This document shows, piece by piece, positions 17,171 to 26,637 of a stretch of 64,000 bases of DNA. Under the pieces are notes generated by a model. It was not told the DNA's origin. It did not search any database and worked only from the letters and a program-made list of their open reading frames with translations. The stretch covers positions 1-64,000 of the forward strand of contig NZ_JAFBEG010000001.1 in the NCBI RefSeq assembly GCF_016908635.1, written 5' to 3'. The stretch's first letter is position 1. Every line of letters begins with the position of its first letter. The position numbers were made by a program, and so were the translations under genes. The stretch is from Sporohalobacter salinus. Its GTDB lineage: Bacteria > Bacillota > Halanaerobiia > Halobacteroidales > Acetohalobiaceae.

Positions 17171-18370
17171 ATGAGTAGAAAGGAGTTAGCAAAGAAGCTC
17201 CAGCAGAAGATGAATGAATATGAAGAAGATATGATTAAATTTATGCGAGATGTAATTAGAATACCTAGTGAGAGCTGTCAAGAGGAAGAAGTGGTTCAGC
17301 GGGTCAAAGAAGAGATGGAAAAGGTAGGTTTTGATGAGATTACGATTGATCCTATGGGAAATATTTTAGGGCGTATTGGTAAAGGAGATCGAGTTATAGC
17401 TTATGATGCACATATTGATACAGTAGGAGTTGGTGATCCTGAAGAGTGGGATTGGGATCCCTTTGAAGGTAAATTTGAGGATGGGATTATTTACGGGCGA
17501 GGAGCTACTGATCAAGAAGGAGCTATGGTTAGTATGGTCTATGCCGGAAAGGCAATTAAAGAGTTAGATCTTTATCATGATTTTTCTCTTTATTTTGTTG
17601 GTAGTATTCAGGAAGAAGATTGTGATGGTCTTTGTTGGCAGTATATCATTAATGAAGATGAATTAGAGCCGGAATTAGTAGTTGTTACTGAGCCAACTAA
17701 TTTAAATATTTATCGAGGACATAGAGGTCGAATGGAGATGGAAGTAATTACTGAAGGTGTTTCTTGTCATGGTAGTGCTCCCCATCGTGGTGACAATTCA
17801 CTTTATAAAATTGCACCAATTATTTCAGGAATAGAAAAATTAAATAAAAGCTTAAAAGATGATGAATTTTTAGGTAAAGGTACAATTACGGTGACTAACA
17901 TAACTAATCAGACTCCTAGTCTATGTGCAGTGCCTGATAAATCTGCTATTCATCTCGATCGCCGTTTAACTAATGGAGAAGATAAAGAGTTAGCTGTAAA
18001 GCAGATTAAAGAGGTTATTGAAGAGACAGGAGTGGATGCTAGAGTTGAGATATTAAACTATGATACGCCAAGTTACACTGGTTTAGTTTATGAAACAGAG
18101 AAATATTACCCTACCTGGGTAGTTGAAGAAGATCATTTTGGTATTCAAGGAGCAGTGGAAGCATATGAAGAGTTATTTGATGAAGAACCTACTGTAGACA
18201 AATGGACTTTTAGTACAAATGGAGTTTCAATTATGGGTCGTCATGGCATACCATGTGTAGGGTTTGGACCTGCGAATGAGGTTTATGCTCATTCAGTTAA
18301 AGATCAAATTCCAGTGGATCATTTATTAAAGGCTGGAGCTTTTTATGCGATGTATCCTGAGTTTCTTTAA
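17171..18370 (+). CDS. ygeY: YgeY-type selenium-linked M20 hydrolase
   Basis: A 399-residue M20-family metallohydrolase (amidohydrolase/deacetylase fold). Metal-ligand motifs are YDAHIDTVG (about residue 78) and GRGATDQEGA (about 112). A catalytic acid pair occurs in SIQEEDCDG (about 150) and a late His in the EVYAHSVKDQ region (about 375). The family is always seen with selenium-dependent molybdenum hydroxylases and is annotated as a selenium-metabolism-linked hydrolase. Its substrate is unproven. It is probably an N-acyl or carbamoyl intermediate of purine breakdown. ATG 17171 has TAGGAGG. It is the first gene of the block and directly precedes ygeW, as in E. coli's ygeW-X-Y cluster. Confidence 0.88.
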   Translation: MSRKELAKKLQQKMNEYEEDMIKFMRDVIRIPSESCQEEEVVQRVKEEMEKVGFDEITIDPMGNILGRIGKGDRVIAYDAHIDTVGVGDPEEWDWDPFEGKFEDGIIYGRGATDQEGAMVSMVYAGKAIKELDLYHDFSLYFVGSIQEEDCDGLCWQYIINEDELEPELVVVTEPTNLNIYRGHRGRMEMEVITEGVSCHGSAPHRGDNSLYKIAPIISGIEKLNKSLKDDEFLGKGTITVTNITNQTPSLCAVPDKSAIHLDRRLTNGEDKELAVKQIKEVIEETGVDARVEILNYDTPSYTGLVYETEKYYPTWVVEEDHFGIQGAVEAYEELFDEEPTVDKWTFSTNGVSIMGRHGIPCVGFGPANEVYAHSVKDQIPVDHLLKAGAFYAMYPEFL

Positions 18371-18467
18371 TTACATTATAAGTTAGGAAATTTGGAGTAT
18401 GAATAGTAAGTATATTTCTACATCTAAAATATTAGAATTTCTATAAAATCATGGAGGTGCAGAAAAG

Positions 18468-19448
18468 ATGAAAACAGAACTTTTACGAGGAAAAGACTTT
18501 ATTACTTTGCAGGAATGGGATAGAGAAGAAATAGATACATTATTGGACGTATCCTTTGATTTAAAACGTAAATTTGCTATGGGGATTGATACTCCTTATT
18601 TAGAGTATAAGACTGCCATGTTAATGTTTTTTGAGGAATCAACTCGGACTAGAAATTCTATGGAAGCTGGTTTAGCCCAATTAGGAGGTCACGCTAATTT
18701 CTTAGATACCAGTACTATGCAAGTCAGTCATGGTGAAGTAGCTAAAGATACAGCTACAATTCTTTCCAGTTACAGTCATGCAATTGCCTGCCGTAATTGT
18801 TTTTGGGAAATTGGAAATGATTATTTAAGAAATATGGCCGAGAATTCTTCTGCACCTATTTTGAATTTGCAGTGTGACTTATATCATCCAATGCAGGGAT
18901 TAGCTGACTTAATGACCATCCAGGAAAAGAAAGGTGAAACTAAAGAACTTAATGTGTCTATTATTTGGTCTTATGCAACCAGTCATAAGAAACCTATTTC
19001 TGTGCCATTAACTCAAGCACTTTTATTTCCGCGTTATTCTATGAATGTAACTCTTGCTCATCCAGAAGGTTTTGAACTTCCCGATTGGGTTATTGAACAG
19101 GCGAAAGAGAATGCCGAAAAGAATAATGGAACTTTCAAAGTTACTGATGATATGGAAGAAGCTTATAAAGAAGCTGATATTGTTATTCCTAAAAATTGGG
19201 GTAGCTGGGTGAACCATCCTGATGGAGGTGAAGATTTATTAGAAGCTAATAAAGATTGGAAATGTACTGAAGAAGTTATGGATTTAGCTGCTGATGATGT
19301 GATGTATATGCATGCTTTACCTGCAGATAGAGGTAATGAGGTAGAGGATTCTGTAATTGATGGACCACATTCAGTTGTTTATGGTGAGGCGGAAAATAGA
19401 CTCCATACTGCTAAAGCTGTAATGACTGTAACTATGGGCGGAAAATAA
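18468..19448 (+). CDS. ygeW: YgeW-type knotted carbamoyltransferase
   Basis: A 326-residue member of the aspartate/ornithine carbamoyltransferase superfamily. The carbamoyl-phosphate loop reads EESTRTRNSME (about residue 54), and HPMQGLAD (about 145) is the second signature. MHALPADRG (about 282) replaces the HCLP motif of ornithine carbamoyltransferase. E. coli YgeW is a knotted transcarbamylase whose natural acceptor is unknown. In this context it could cleave a carbamoylated product of purine or hydantoin degradation to give carbamoyl phosphate and hence ATP; that is inference. It is shorter than I recall for E. coli YgeW. ATG 18468 follows GGAGGT. Confidence 0.87.
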   Translation: MKTELLRGKDFITLQEWDREEIDTLLDVSFDLKRKFAMGIDTPYLEYKTAMLMFFEESTRTRNSMEAGLAQLGGHANFLDTSTMQVSHGEVAKDTATILSSYSHAIACRNCFWEIGNDYLRNMAENSSAPILNLQCDLYHPMQGLADLMTIQEKKGETKELNVSIIWSYATSHKKPISVPLTQALLFPRYSMNVTLAHPEGFELPDWVIEQAKENAEKNNGTFKVTDDMEEAYKEADIVIPKNWGSWVNHPDGGEDLLEANKDWKCTEEVMDLAADDVMYMHALPADRGNEVEDSVIDGPHSVVYGEAENRLHTAKAVMTVTMGGK

Positions 19449-19472
19449 TGAACTTAATAAGGAGTGATTAAG

Positions 19473-20945
19473 ATGATTGATTTAACTGTTAATGAAGAAC
19501 AGTTAAAAAAGAATATAGAGGTTGCAAAGGAGAATAATATTATTCTCCCTACGTTAGAGCAACAGAAGAATCCAGAACTTATTCCGGATGAGATCAAAAA
19601 AAGACTTAAGGATATCGACTTATGGGAGATTAATTCTAATAATCTTTTTCGTATTACTTGGCAAAATGAACCTAAAAAGGATGGTGGGCAATATAGCGGA
19701 GTTAATTTTGTAGAGTTACCTTCGGAACTAACAGGTGTTGATGCAAGAATTATAGCTTTAGTAGGAAAGTGGTTTCCTACAGGAGCCCATAAAGTTGGAG
19801 CAACTTATGGTTGTTTAGTTCCTAAACTTGTAACGGGGCAGTTTGCTGCTGACTTTGAAAAAGCAGTTTGGCCGTCTACAGGAAATTATTGTCGAGGAGG
19901 AGCTTATAATTCAGTATTATTAGCCTGTGATTCAATTGCAATATTACCAGAGGGAATGAGTCAAGAACGGTTTGATTGGTTATCAGGTGTTGCTGATGAA
20001 GTTATTCCAACTCCGGGGACTGAAAGTAATGTAAAAGAAATTTTTGATAAGTGTTGGGAATTAAAAGAAACTAGAGAAGATATTAATATTTTTAACCAAT
20101 TCGAAGAATTTGGTAATCACTTATGGCATTATGAAGTTACCGGTGATGCAATGGAGAAGGTTTTAAATAAAGTTATGGGACCGGAGGATAATTATGCAGG
20201 TATAACATTAACTACTGGTTCAGCTGGAACTATTGGAGTTGGGGATTATTTAAAAGAGCTTTATCCTGCTAGTAAAGTTTTAGCTGGAGAAGCTTTGCAG
20301 TGTCCTACTTTATTATATAATGGCTTTGGAGCTCATAGGATTGAAGGTATTGGAGATAAGCATGTACCTTGGATTCATAATGTGAAGAATACTGATATGG
20401 TAGCAGGAATAGATGATAATGATTGTATGGATTTACTTAGATTATTTAATGAACCGGCCGGCCAAGAGTATCTAAAAGAACAAGGTGTATCTAAAGAAGT
20501 AATTGAAAAGCTATCTTTATTGGGGATTTCTAGTATAGCTAATGTAATTTCTGCAATTAAGTTTGCTAAATATAGTGATTTAACGGAAAATGATATTGTA
20601 TTAACTGTCTTTACTGATTCTATGGAAATGTATCAGTCTAGATTAGAAGAGTTAGAAGAAGAACGAGGTTCTTATAAAAGAGAGAATGCAGTATCTGATT
20701 ATCATAAGAGTTTAATGGCTTTAGAAACAGACTATTTGTTAGATTTGAGTTATCGAGATAAAGAAAGAATTCATAACTTAAAGTATTATACCTGGATTGA
20801 ACAACAGGGTAGAGAAACCAAAGAATTAAATGCTCAATGGCATGAGGCTGAGGATTATTGGGATAGCATTCACAATCAGACGGAGAGAATTGATGAATTA
20901 ATTAAAGAGTTTAATGAAAGAACAGGTTTGTTGAAAGATCTTTAG
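19473..20945 (+). CDS. Fold-type II PLP-dependent enzyme, purine-cluster type
   Basis: A 490-residue PLP enzyme of the tryptophan synthase beta/threonine synthase superfamily. The likely Schiff-base Lys lies in PTGAHKVGATYG (about residue 105), strikingly like the GAHK of TrpB. The phosphate- or substrate-binding loop is STGNYCRGGAYNS (about 135) and a second Gly-rich phosphate cup is TTGSAGTIGVG (about 250). The C-terminal 130 residues are a charged helical extension absent from typical family members. Such genes sit beside ygeW/ygeY in selenium-linked clusters, but the reaction is unknown. It occupies the place of the diaminopropionate lyase YgeX. ATG 19473 was chosen behind AAGGAG; a GTG at 19464 overlaps the RBS. 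Confidence 0.75.
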   Translation: MIDLTVNEEQLKKNIEVAKENNIILPTLEQQKNPELIPDEIKKRLKDIDLWEINSNNLFRITWQNEPKKDGGQYSGVNFVELPSELTGVDARIIALVGKWFPTGAHKVGATYGCLVPKLVTGQFAADFEKAVWPSTGNYCRGGAYNSVLLACDSIAILPEGMSQERFDWLSGVADEVIPTPGTESNVKEIFDKCWELKETREDINIFNQFEEFGNHLWHYEVTGDAMEKVLNKVMGPEDNYAGITLTTGSAGTIGVGDYLKELYPASKVLAGEALQCPTLLYNGFGAHRIEGIGDKHVPWIHNVKNTDMVAGIDDNDCMDLLRLFNEPAGQEYLKEQGVSKEVIEKLSLLGISSIANVISAIKFAKYSDLTENDIVLTVFTDSMEMYQSRLEELEEERGSYKRENAVSDYHKSLMALETDYLLDLSYRDKERIHNLKYYTWIEQQGRETKELNAQWHEAEDYWDSIHNQTERIDELIKEFNERTGLLKDL

Positions 20946-20977
20946 GAGGTGTTGACTTTGACAGGAGGTGGGGGAGA

Positions 20978-22225
20978 ATGAAATATGTAACTAGTTTAGC
21001 TTGTATTAACTGTGGACGGGAGTATGAGCCTAAGCCTGATAAATATTTATGTTCCAACTGTGGAGAGGAAGGATTGTTGGATGTGAAGTATGATTATCAG
21101 GAAATTAAAAGAGATTGGTCTAAGGAGGATTTAAAGCAGAATTATGAACGAAATATTTGGCGGTATTTGCCTTTGTTGCCTGTAGATCCGGCTACAACTC
21201 GACCGTCTTTGCAGGTAGGCTGGACTCCTATGTATCAGAGTAAAGCTTTAGCTAAGCAGTTAGGTTTAGAGAATTTATATATCAAAGATGATGGTCTAAA
21301 TCCAACTGCTTCTTTGAAAGACCGGGCTTCTGTTATGGCAGTGGTCAAAGGACAAGAAGGAGGAGCAACTACAGTTGCTTGTTCTTCGACAGGAAATGCT
21401 GCTACTTCTTTAGCCGGGAATATTGCTTCGATGGGTGGTGATATGGAAGCAGTTATCTTTGTTCCTGAGCGGGTTCCTGGTGGTAAATTAGCTCAGCTAT
21501 TAATCTTTGGAGCACAAGTAGTTAAAGTCAAGGGATCTTATGAAGAAGCTTATTATCTATCAGATAAAGCAATTAAAAAGTGGGGATGGTATAATCGGAA
21601 TGCTGCCATTAATCCTTATTTATTGGAAGGAAAGAAGACAGCTGTTATAGAGTTAGCTGAACAACTTAATTGGGATATGCCTGACTGGCTTGTTTTTTCT
21701 GTAGGTGACGGATGTACGATAGCTGGGGCCTGGAAAGGACTCTATGATTTAAAACAGATTGGTTTTATTAATCGAATTCCTCGTTTGTTAGGGGTTCAGG
21801 CTGAAGGATGTGCTCCTATTACTGAATCATTTAAAACAGATAAGCCTCTGGAGACGACTAGTGAAGATACTTTAGCTGATAGTATTGCTGTAGGTAGTCC
21901 ACGTAATTATCGTAAGGCATTGGAAGGAATAAAAGCATCCCAAGGATCGATGATTAATGTTACTGATGAAGAAATTCTTGAAATGATGCAGTTATTAGGT
22001 CAGACAACTGGTGTTTTTGGTGAACCGGCTGGAGTAGCCGGCTTAGCAGGGTTACAAAAGATGGTAGAGGAAGATAAGATTGAGTCAACAGCGGAAGTAG
22101 TGACGGTAGTTACTGGAAATGGATTAAAGGATATCGTAAATGCTAAAAGAGCTACTGATGCTCCTTTAGAAGTTAAACCAGATATTAATGAGTTAGAAAA
22201 ATATTTAGTTAAAGGAGAACTATAG
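20978..22225 (+). CDS. Threonine synthase-like PLP enzyme
   Basis: A 415-residue fold-type II PLP protein. An N-terminal zinc ribbon (CINCG and CSNCG, residues 9-29) precedes the barrel. The PLP Lys is in PTASLKDRAS (about residue 115), the phosphate loop is SSTGNAATSLAG (about 140), and VTGNGLKD lies near the end (about 385). It closely resembles threonine synthase, but it lies between a purine-type PLP enzyme and the XRE-cupin regulator, with no homoserine pathway gene nearby. It may act on another beta- or gamma-substituted amino acid. ATG 20978 has GGAGGTGGGGGAG. The stop codon is one base before the regulator's start. Confidence 0.8.
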   Translation: MKYVTSLACINCGREYEPKPDKYLCSNCGEEGLLDVKYDYQEIKRDWSKEDLKQNYERNIWRYLPLLPVDPATTRPSLQVGWTPMYQSKALAKQLGLENLYIKDDGLNPTASLKDRASVMAVVKGQEGGATTVACSSTGNAATSLAGNIASMGGDMEAVIFVPERVPGGKLAQLLIFGAQVVKVKGSYEEAYYLSDKAIKKWGWYNRNAAINPYLLEGKKTAVIELAEQLNWDMPDWLVFSVGDGCTIAGAWKGLYDLKQIGFINRIPRLLGVQAEGCAPITESFKTDKPLETTSEDTLADSIAVGSPRNYRKALEGIKASQGSMINVTDEEILEMMQLLGQTTGVFGEPAGVAGLAGLQKMVEEDKIESTAEVVTVVTGNGLKDIVNAKRATDAPLEVKPDINELEKYLVKGEL

Positions 22226-22780
22226 ATGTCGATTAGTAATGAAGAAATTGGGAATAGAATTCGTAAGATGCGTCAATCTAAGGACTTGAGTTTGTCTAAA
22301 TTAGCAGATAAAGTAGGGAAGACTTCCAGTCATCTAAGTCAAATAGAGAGAGGGCTGGCGGAATCTTCAATTACTACTTTACGAGAGATAGCCAAGGCTT
22401 TAGATGTACCAATGCTGTATTTTTTGGATGACCATAATAAACATAATACGGTGGTGCGTAAAAAGGAAAGAAAAACATTGAAGTTTCCTAAATCACAGAT
22501 TATTGTTGAATTGTTATCTCCTGGTCTAAATCATAAAATGGAAATGATTGAGGCTTCTTTAGAACCAGGAGCTAGCACTTGTGAGCCGCCTCTGCCTCAT
22601 CAAGGTGAGGAGTGTACGGTAGTTGTCAAAGGTAAAATGAAAATTCAGGTAGGTGAAGACTCATACGTATTAGAGGAAGGGGATAGTGTCTATTATACTG
22701 CTAGTATCCCTCATAAAATTACTAATGTTGGTAAGGAGAAAATGATCTTTATTTCGGCGATTACCCCGCCTAATTTTTAA
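22226..22780 (+). CDS. XRE-family regulator with C-terminal cupin
   Basis: A 184-residue transcription regulator. A helix-turn-helix of the XRE/Cro type spans residues 8-62 (IRKMRQSKDLSLSKLADKVG, then the recognition helix region SSHLSQIERG). A cupin sensor domain (about 108-180) has the metal-type pattern PHQGEE and later PHKI. Such regulators bind small metabolites. It sits inside the operon it probably controls, directly after the threonine synthase-like gene and before the permease. The palindrome at 22809-22826 is a candidate operator. Confidence 0.88.
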   Translation: MSISNEEIGNRIRKMRQSKDLSLSKLADKVGKTSSHLSQIERGLAESSITTLREIAKALDVPMLYFLDDHNKHNTVVRKKERKTLKFPKSQIIVELLSPGLNHKMEMIEASLEPGASTCEPPLPHQGEECTVVVKGKMKIQVGEDSYVLEEGDSVYYTASIPHKITNVGKEKMIFISAITPPNF

Positions 22781-22808
22781 TAAAGATATTATAATGATTG
22801 CAATAAAG

Positions 22809-22826
22809 TTTAAGTATATACTTAAA
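22809..22826. promoter_or_regulatory. Perfect 18-bp palindrome upstream of the permease gene
   Basis: TTTAAGTATATACTTAAA is fully self-complementary and lies 28 bp after the regulator's stop codon and about 40 bp before a mini-ORF. A TTGCAA word overlaps its left flank and could be a -35. The size and symmetry suit an XRE dimer. Confidence 0.4.
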
Positions 22827-22866
22827 ATAAATAATGTAGTAATTAATAGATGGGGGGGGAGAAATC

Positions 22867-22896
22867 ATGAAAACATTGAGAATTAAAGGAGGATAA
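22867..22896 (+). CDS. Nine-codon leader ORF before the permease
   Basis: ATG AAA ACA TTG AGA ATT AAA GGA GGA TAA gives MKTLRIKGG, with a strong GGGGGGAG RBS 5-6 nt upstream. Its last codons are themselves the AAAGGAGG ribosome binding site of the permease at 22902. Ribosomes translating it would therefore cover or open that site, suggesting coupling or a regulatory leader. It could also be a chance overlap. Confidence 0.35.
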   Translation: MKTLRIKGG

Positions 22897-22901
22897 ATAT
22901 T

Positions 22902-24284
22902 ATGGGAGCTGGCTTAGAAGATCAGACTGTTAATCATGAAGGACAAAGTAAAGGGGAAGCCCCAATTTATGAATTAGAGGATGAACCTCCTTTAGGAGAG
23001 ACAATATTTTTAGGTCTTCAGCATATGCTAGCTATGTTTGTTGGAATTGTTACTCCTCCAATTATTATAGCCGGAGTTGCTGGATTGGGAGTTAGGGAAA
23101 CAGGATTCTTTGTCAGTATGGCTTTAATTATTTCTGGGGTAACGTCTTATGTACAATGTAGAAGATTTGGAGCTGTTGGTTCTGGATTGCTAGGAGTTCA
23201 TGGTACTAGCTTTACCTTTGTTCCAATGGCAATTGCTGCTGCTAATCAAGGGGGAATACCGCTTGTTTTAGGAATGGCTTTGGCAGCATCACCAGTAGAA
23301 ATAGTTTTGAGTCGTTTTGTTAAACAGGCTAAAAAATTTTTCCCTCCAGTTGTAACGGGAACAGTAGTAATGCTTATTGGTATGGGGCTAATGGAAGTAG
23401 GTATTACTGATTTAGCTGGCGGACAAGGAGCCCAAAATTTTGGCAGCCCAATGAACCTTCTATTAGGTACTTTTGTGTTATTAACCATTATTTTCTGTAA
23501 TCGATATGGTAGTGGTTTAGTAAAGGTTGGTGCAATTTTCATTGGTTTAGCGGCAGGATATTTAATTTCTATCCCCCTAGGCATTATTAATTTCAAACCT
23601 ATTTTTGATGCGGGATGGTTTACAATACCTATTCCATTTAAGTATGGACTTGAATTTAAATGGGCTCATCTTTTACCTTGGATGCTTGCTTATTTCATTA
23701 CTTCTATAGAAACAATTGGTGATTTAACAGCTATAGCTGTTAATTCTGGGGAGCCAATAGAAGGAAAAATTCATCGAGAACGTTTGAGTAGAGGGATGTT
23801 AGCTGATGGTTTAGGTAGTGCTTTAGCTGCAGTATTCAATACCATGCCCAATACTACTTTCAGTCAGAATGCTGGTGTAATTCAGTTGACTAAAGTTGGG
23901 AGTAAGGTTGTTGGTTATGCTGTAGCTGGAATGTTATTCTTATTAGGGATTTTGCCAAAGATTGGAGCTATTGTGTCAGTTATGCCTTCTCCTGTACTCG
24001 GTGGAGCAACAATAGCTCTTTTTGGTATGGTAGCGACTTCTGGTATAAGGATTATTGTTAGAGATGGATTAAATGACCGCAAGATCTTCATCCTTTCTAT
24101 TGCTCTTAGTCTGGGTTTAGGAGTTATCATGAATCCAAAAGTAGTAGATCAACTACCCAAATGGTTGTCAACTATATTATCCTCCGGAGTAACTGTAGGG
24201 GCATTATCAGCTATGCTTCTTAATTTATTTTTGCCAGCCAAAGAAACAGTTGAAGAATCGACTGAAGAAGATTTAGATTTATAA
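22902..24284 (+). CDS. NCS2-family xanthine/uric acid permease
   Basis: A 460-residue nucleobase:cation symporter-2 protein with 12-14 membrane helices. The TM1 signature GLQHMLAMFVG (about residue 38) and the NCS2 signature PNTTFSQNAGVIQLT (about residue 318) are present. They are shared with the xanthine and uric acid carriers XanP/PbuX/UacT. It should bring oxidised purines in for the hydroxylases and deaminases encoded next. ATG 22902 has AAAGGAGG. Substrate (xanthine, urate or uracil) cannot be decided from motifs alone, but gene context favours a purine. Confidence 0.9.
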   Translation: MGAGLEDQTVNHEGQSKGEAPIYELEDEPPLGETIFLGLQHMLAMFVGIVTPPIIIAGVAGLGVRETGFFVSMALIISGVTSYVQCRRFGAVGSGLLGVHGTSFTFVPMAIAAANQGGIPLVLGMALAASPVEIVLSRFVKQAKKFFPPVVTGTVVMLIGMGLMEVGITDLAGGQGAQNFGSPMNLLLGTFVLLTIIFCNRYGSGLVKVGAIFIGLAAGYLISIPLGIINFKPIFDAGWFTIPIPFKYGLEFKWAHLLPWMLAYFITSIETIGDLTAIAVNSGEPIEGKIHRERLSRGMLADGLGSALAAVFNTMPNTTFSQNAGVIQLTKVGSKVVGYAVAGMLFLLGILPKIGAIVSVMPSPVLGGATIALFGMVATSGIRIIVRDGLNDRKIFILSIALSLGLGVIMNPKVVDQLPKWLSTILSSGVTVGALSAMLLNLFLPAKETVEESTEEDLDL

Positions 24285-24336
24285 TAGAATTGTGAGATAG
24301 TAGAGGAAGCTTTTGTTTAATTATGGAGGTGTAATA

Positions 24337-26637
24337 ATGAGTAATGAAAATAAAACAGTTAATAAATCTGTTAAAAGAGTAGACGCCTATGAAAAGGTAA
24401 CTGGCCGGGCAAAGTTTGGGGCTGATTTTGAGTTTGCTGGTATGTTGTATGGAAAAGTTTTAAGAACTCAGTATCCTCATGCTAGAATAGTAAATATAAA
24501 TACAGAAAAAGCAGTGTCACATCCAGAAGTTGAAGCTGTATTAACAGCTGATGAAATTCCAAACAATGAATTTGGAGTAATTATTGAGAACCAACAGGTT
24601 CTTGCTAAAGAAAAAGCAATGTATATTGGTGATGGTATTGCTTTAGTGGCAGCCAGAACAAAAAAGGCTGCAGAAGAAGCAGTAAAACTTATTGAGGTAG
24701 AGTACGAAGAACTGCCAGGTATTTATGATCCGCTTGAAGCTAGAAAACCTGATACAGATTCTCTTCATGATGAATTGGATAATAATCAGGTAATACATCA
24801 CCCTCTTCGCAAAGGTGATGTCAAGAAAGGTTTTGCAAAAGCAGATGTAATCTTAGAAAGAGAATATTCCACTCAATTTATTGAACACAGCTATCTAGAG
24901 CCGGAGGCAGTAGTGGTGGTTCCTCACGAAAAAAATTGTTTGGTAAGTGTCTATGGTTCTATTCAGAATCCTTATGCTACTCGGGATGCAGTAGCTTCTG
25001 TTTTAGAGACCAACTTGAATAATGTGCGGGTTACTCAAAATAATATGGGTGGTTCTTTTGGAGGAAAAGATGAAAATATTTCTTCTATGGCAGCCCGAGC
25101 AGCAGTTTTAGCACTTGAAACCGACCAGCCAATTAAAATGGTAAATTCACGCGAGGAATCAATTATAGAAAGCTATAAGCGGCATCCTTATAATTTGAAG
25201 TATAAAGTTGGTGCTACTGAAGATGGTAAATTATTGGCAATGGAAATTGAAGCTGTAGCCGATAGTGGTGCTTATGCCTGTCAGACTCCGTTTGTTACTT
25301 GGAGATCAGTAGTTCAAGCTACAGGTCCTTATGAAATTCCTAATGTAAAAACAGATACTTATGGATTTTATACTAATAATGTCTATACTGGAGCAATGAG
25401 AGGGTATGGTTCACCACCGACTATATTTGCTCAAGAATCATTAATGGAAGAACTTGCAGCTGAATTAAATATGGCTCCAGACAAGCTGCGTCACAAAAAT
25501 ATGTATAGAAATAATTCAGTTACAGCCAGTGGGCAGAAGTTGGATAATCATGAAGTAAGTCTTGATGAAGTAATGAGTAAAGCGATGGAGGCTATTAATT
25601 ATAAGGAAAAATTAGCTAAGTACAATAAACAGCAAAAAGGCGATAAGAAGCGCGGTATTGGCATGGCCATAAGTTTTCGTGGTGTTAGTTTAGGTGCTGA
25701 AGGTGTTGATGCTGCTGGTGCTATTGTGTCAATCCAAAAAGATGGAAGTTTAATAATTCACGGTGGCTTAGCAGAAAACGGTCAGGGATTGAAGACGGTA
25801 TTTTCTCAAATAGCTGCTGAGGAACTAGGAATTAATATGGATAAAATCAATTATATGGAAGTAGATACTTCAATTGCACCTGAAAGTGGTTCTACAGTTG
25901 CTTCCAGAAGTACGCTTGTTGGTGGAAATGCAGTTAAAAATGCTGCTGCAAAGCTAAAGACAATTATTAAAGAGGTAGTAGTAAATAAATATGATGTAGA
26001 AGCTGATAATTTAATATTTAGAGATGATCATATTTATACCGAAGATGGCAATGAAATTGTTTCATTTAAAGAGATTATAAATACAGCATATAATGAAGGA
26101 GTCTTTTTATCAGCTTATGGTTGGTATCAATCGCCAGAGATTTCCTGGGATGAAGAAACTGGACAGGGGAGTCCTTATTTCACTTATGTATATGGCTGTC
26201 AGATAGCTGAAGTTGAGGTCGATACTGGAACTGGTGAAATTGATGTACTTAATATGGCAGCTGCCCATGACGTAGGTAAGGCTATCAATCCTGCTAATGT
26301 TAATGGACAGATTTATGGCGGTGTAGTAATGGGAATGGGGCATTGTGTCATGGAAGAGCTAGAAACTGATAATGGATATATTAAAAATACTAATTTTGAT
26401 GACTATTTAATTCCAACTGCCAAAGATATACCTGATATTGAACCAATAATTGTAGAAAACCCTGATCCTAATGGGCCTCATGGAGCTAAAGCAGTTGGTG
26501 AACCTACTCTTGAGTTAGGAAGTGCTGCTATAAATAATGCAGTTGCTCAGGCGACTGGGAAGAGACTTAGAGATCTTCCATTAAATCTGGAAAGAGTTTT
26601 GATTGGTCGTTCCTTGAGTAAAGGAGGGAGTAAATAA
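24337..26637 (+). CDS. xdhA: Molybdenum hydroxylase, molybdopterin subunit (xanthine dehydrogenase-type)
   Basis: A 766-residue catalytic subunit of the xanthine dehydrogenase family. The N-terminal a/b hammerhead domain (about 15-120) is followed by molybdopterin-binding domain 1 with GGSFGGKDEN (about 238) and GAMRGYGSPP (about 353). Domain 2 has ENGQGLKTVFSQ (about 480) and the catalytic Glu segment GAKAVGEPTLELG (about 712). It hydroxylates a purine or similar N-heterocycle with water as oxygen source. Nearby YqeC, XdhC and YgeY genes suggest the selenium-dependent (labile Se ligand) class. ATG 24337 is preferred because TTATGGAGG precedes it; a TTG at 24313 would add eight residues. The stop overlaps the next start by one base. 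Confidence 0.92.
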   Translation: MSNENKTVNKSVKRVDAYEKVTGRAKFGADFEFAGMLYGKVLRTQYPHARIVNINTEKAVSHPEVEAVLTADEIPNNEFGVIIENQQVLAKEKAMYIGDGIALVAARTKKAAEEAVKLIEVEYEELPGIYDPLEARKPDTDSLHDELDNNQVIHHPLRKGDVKKGFAKADVILEREYSTQFIEHSYLEPEAVVVVPHEKNCLVSVYGSIQNPYATRDAVASVLETNLNNVRVTQNNMGGSFGGKDENISSMAARAAVLALETDQPIKMVNSREESIIESYKRHPYNLKYKVGATEDGKLLAMEIEAVADSGAYACQTPFVTWRSVVQATGPYEIPNVKTDTYGFYTNNVYTGAMRGYGSPPTIFAQESLMEELAAELNMAPDKLRHKNMYRNNSVTASGQKLDNHEVSLDEVMSKAMEAINYKEKLAKYNKQQKGDKKRGIGMAISFRGVSLGAEGVDAAGAIVSIQKDGSLIIHGGLAENGQGLKTVFSQIAAEELGINMDKINYMEVDTSIAPESGSTVASRSTLVGGNAVKNAAAKLKTIIKEVVVNKYDVEADNLIFRDDHIYTEDGNEIVSFKEIINTAYNEGVFLSAYGWYQSPEISWDEETGQGSPYFTYVYGCQIAEVEVDTGTGEIDVLNMAAAHDVGKAINPANVNGQIYGGVVMGMGHCVMEELETDNGYIKNTNFDDYLIPTAKDIPDIEPIIVENPDPNGPHGAKAVGEPTLELGSAAINNAVAQATGKRLRDLPLNLERVLIGRSLSKGGSK

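Noticed and set aside
20978-22225. Housekeeping threonine synthase assignment (thrC)
   Set aside because: The motifs fit, but no threonine-pathway gene is nearby and the gene is tightly packed within the selenium-linked block, so I left the symbol blank.
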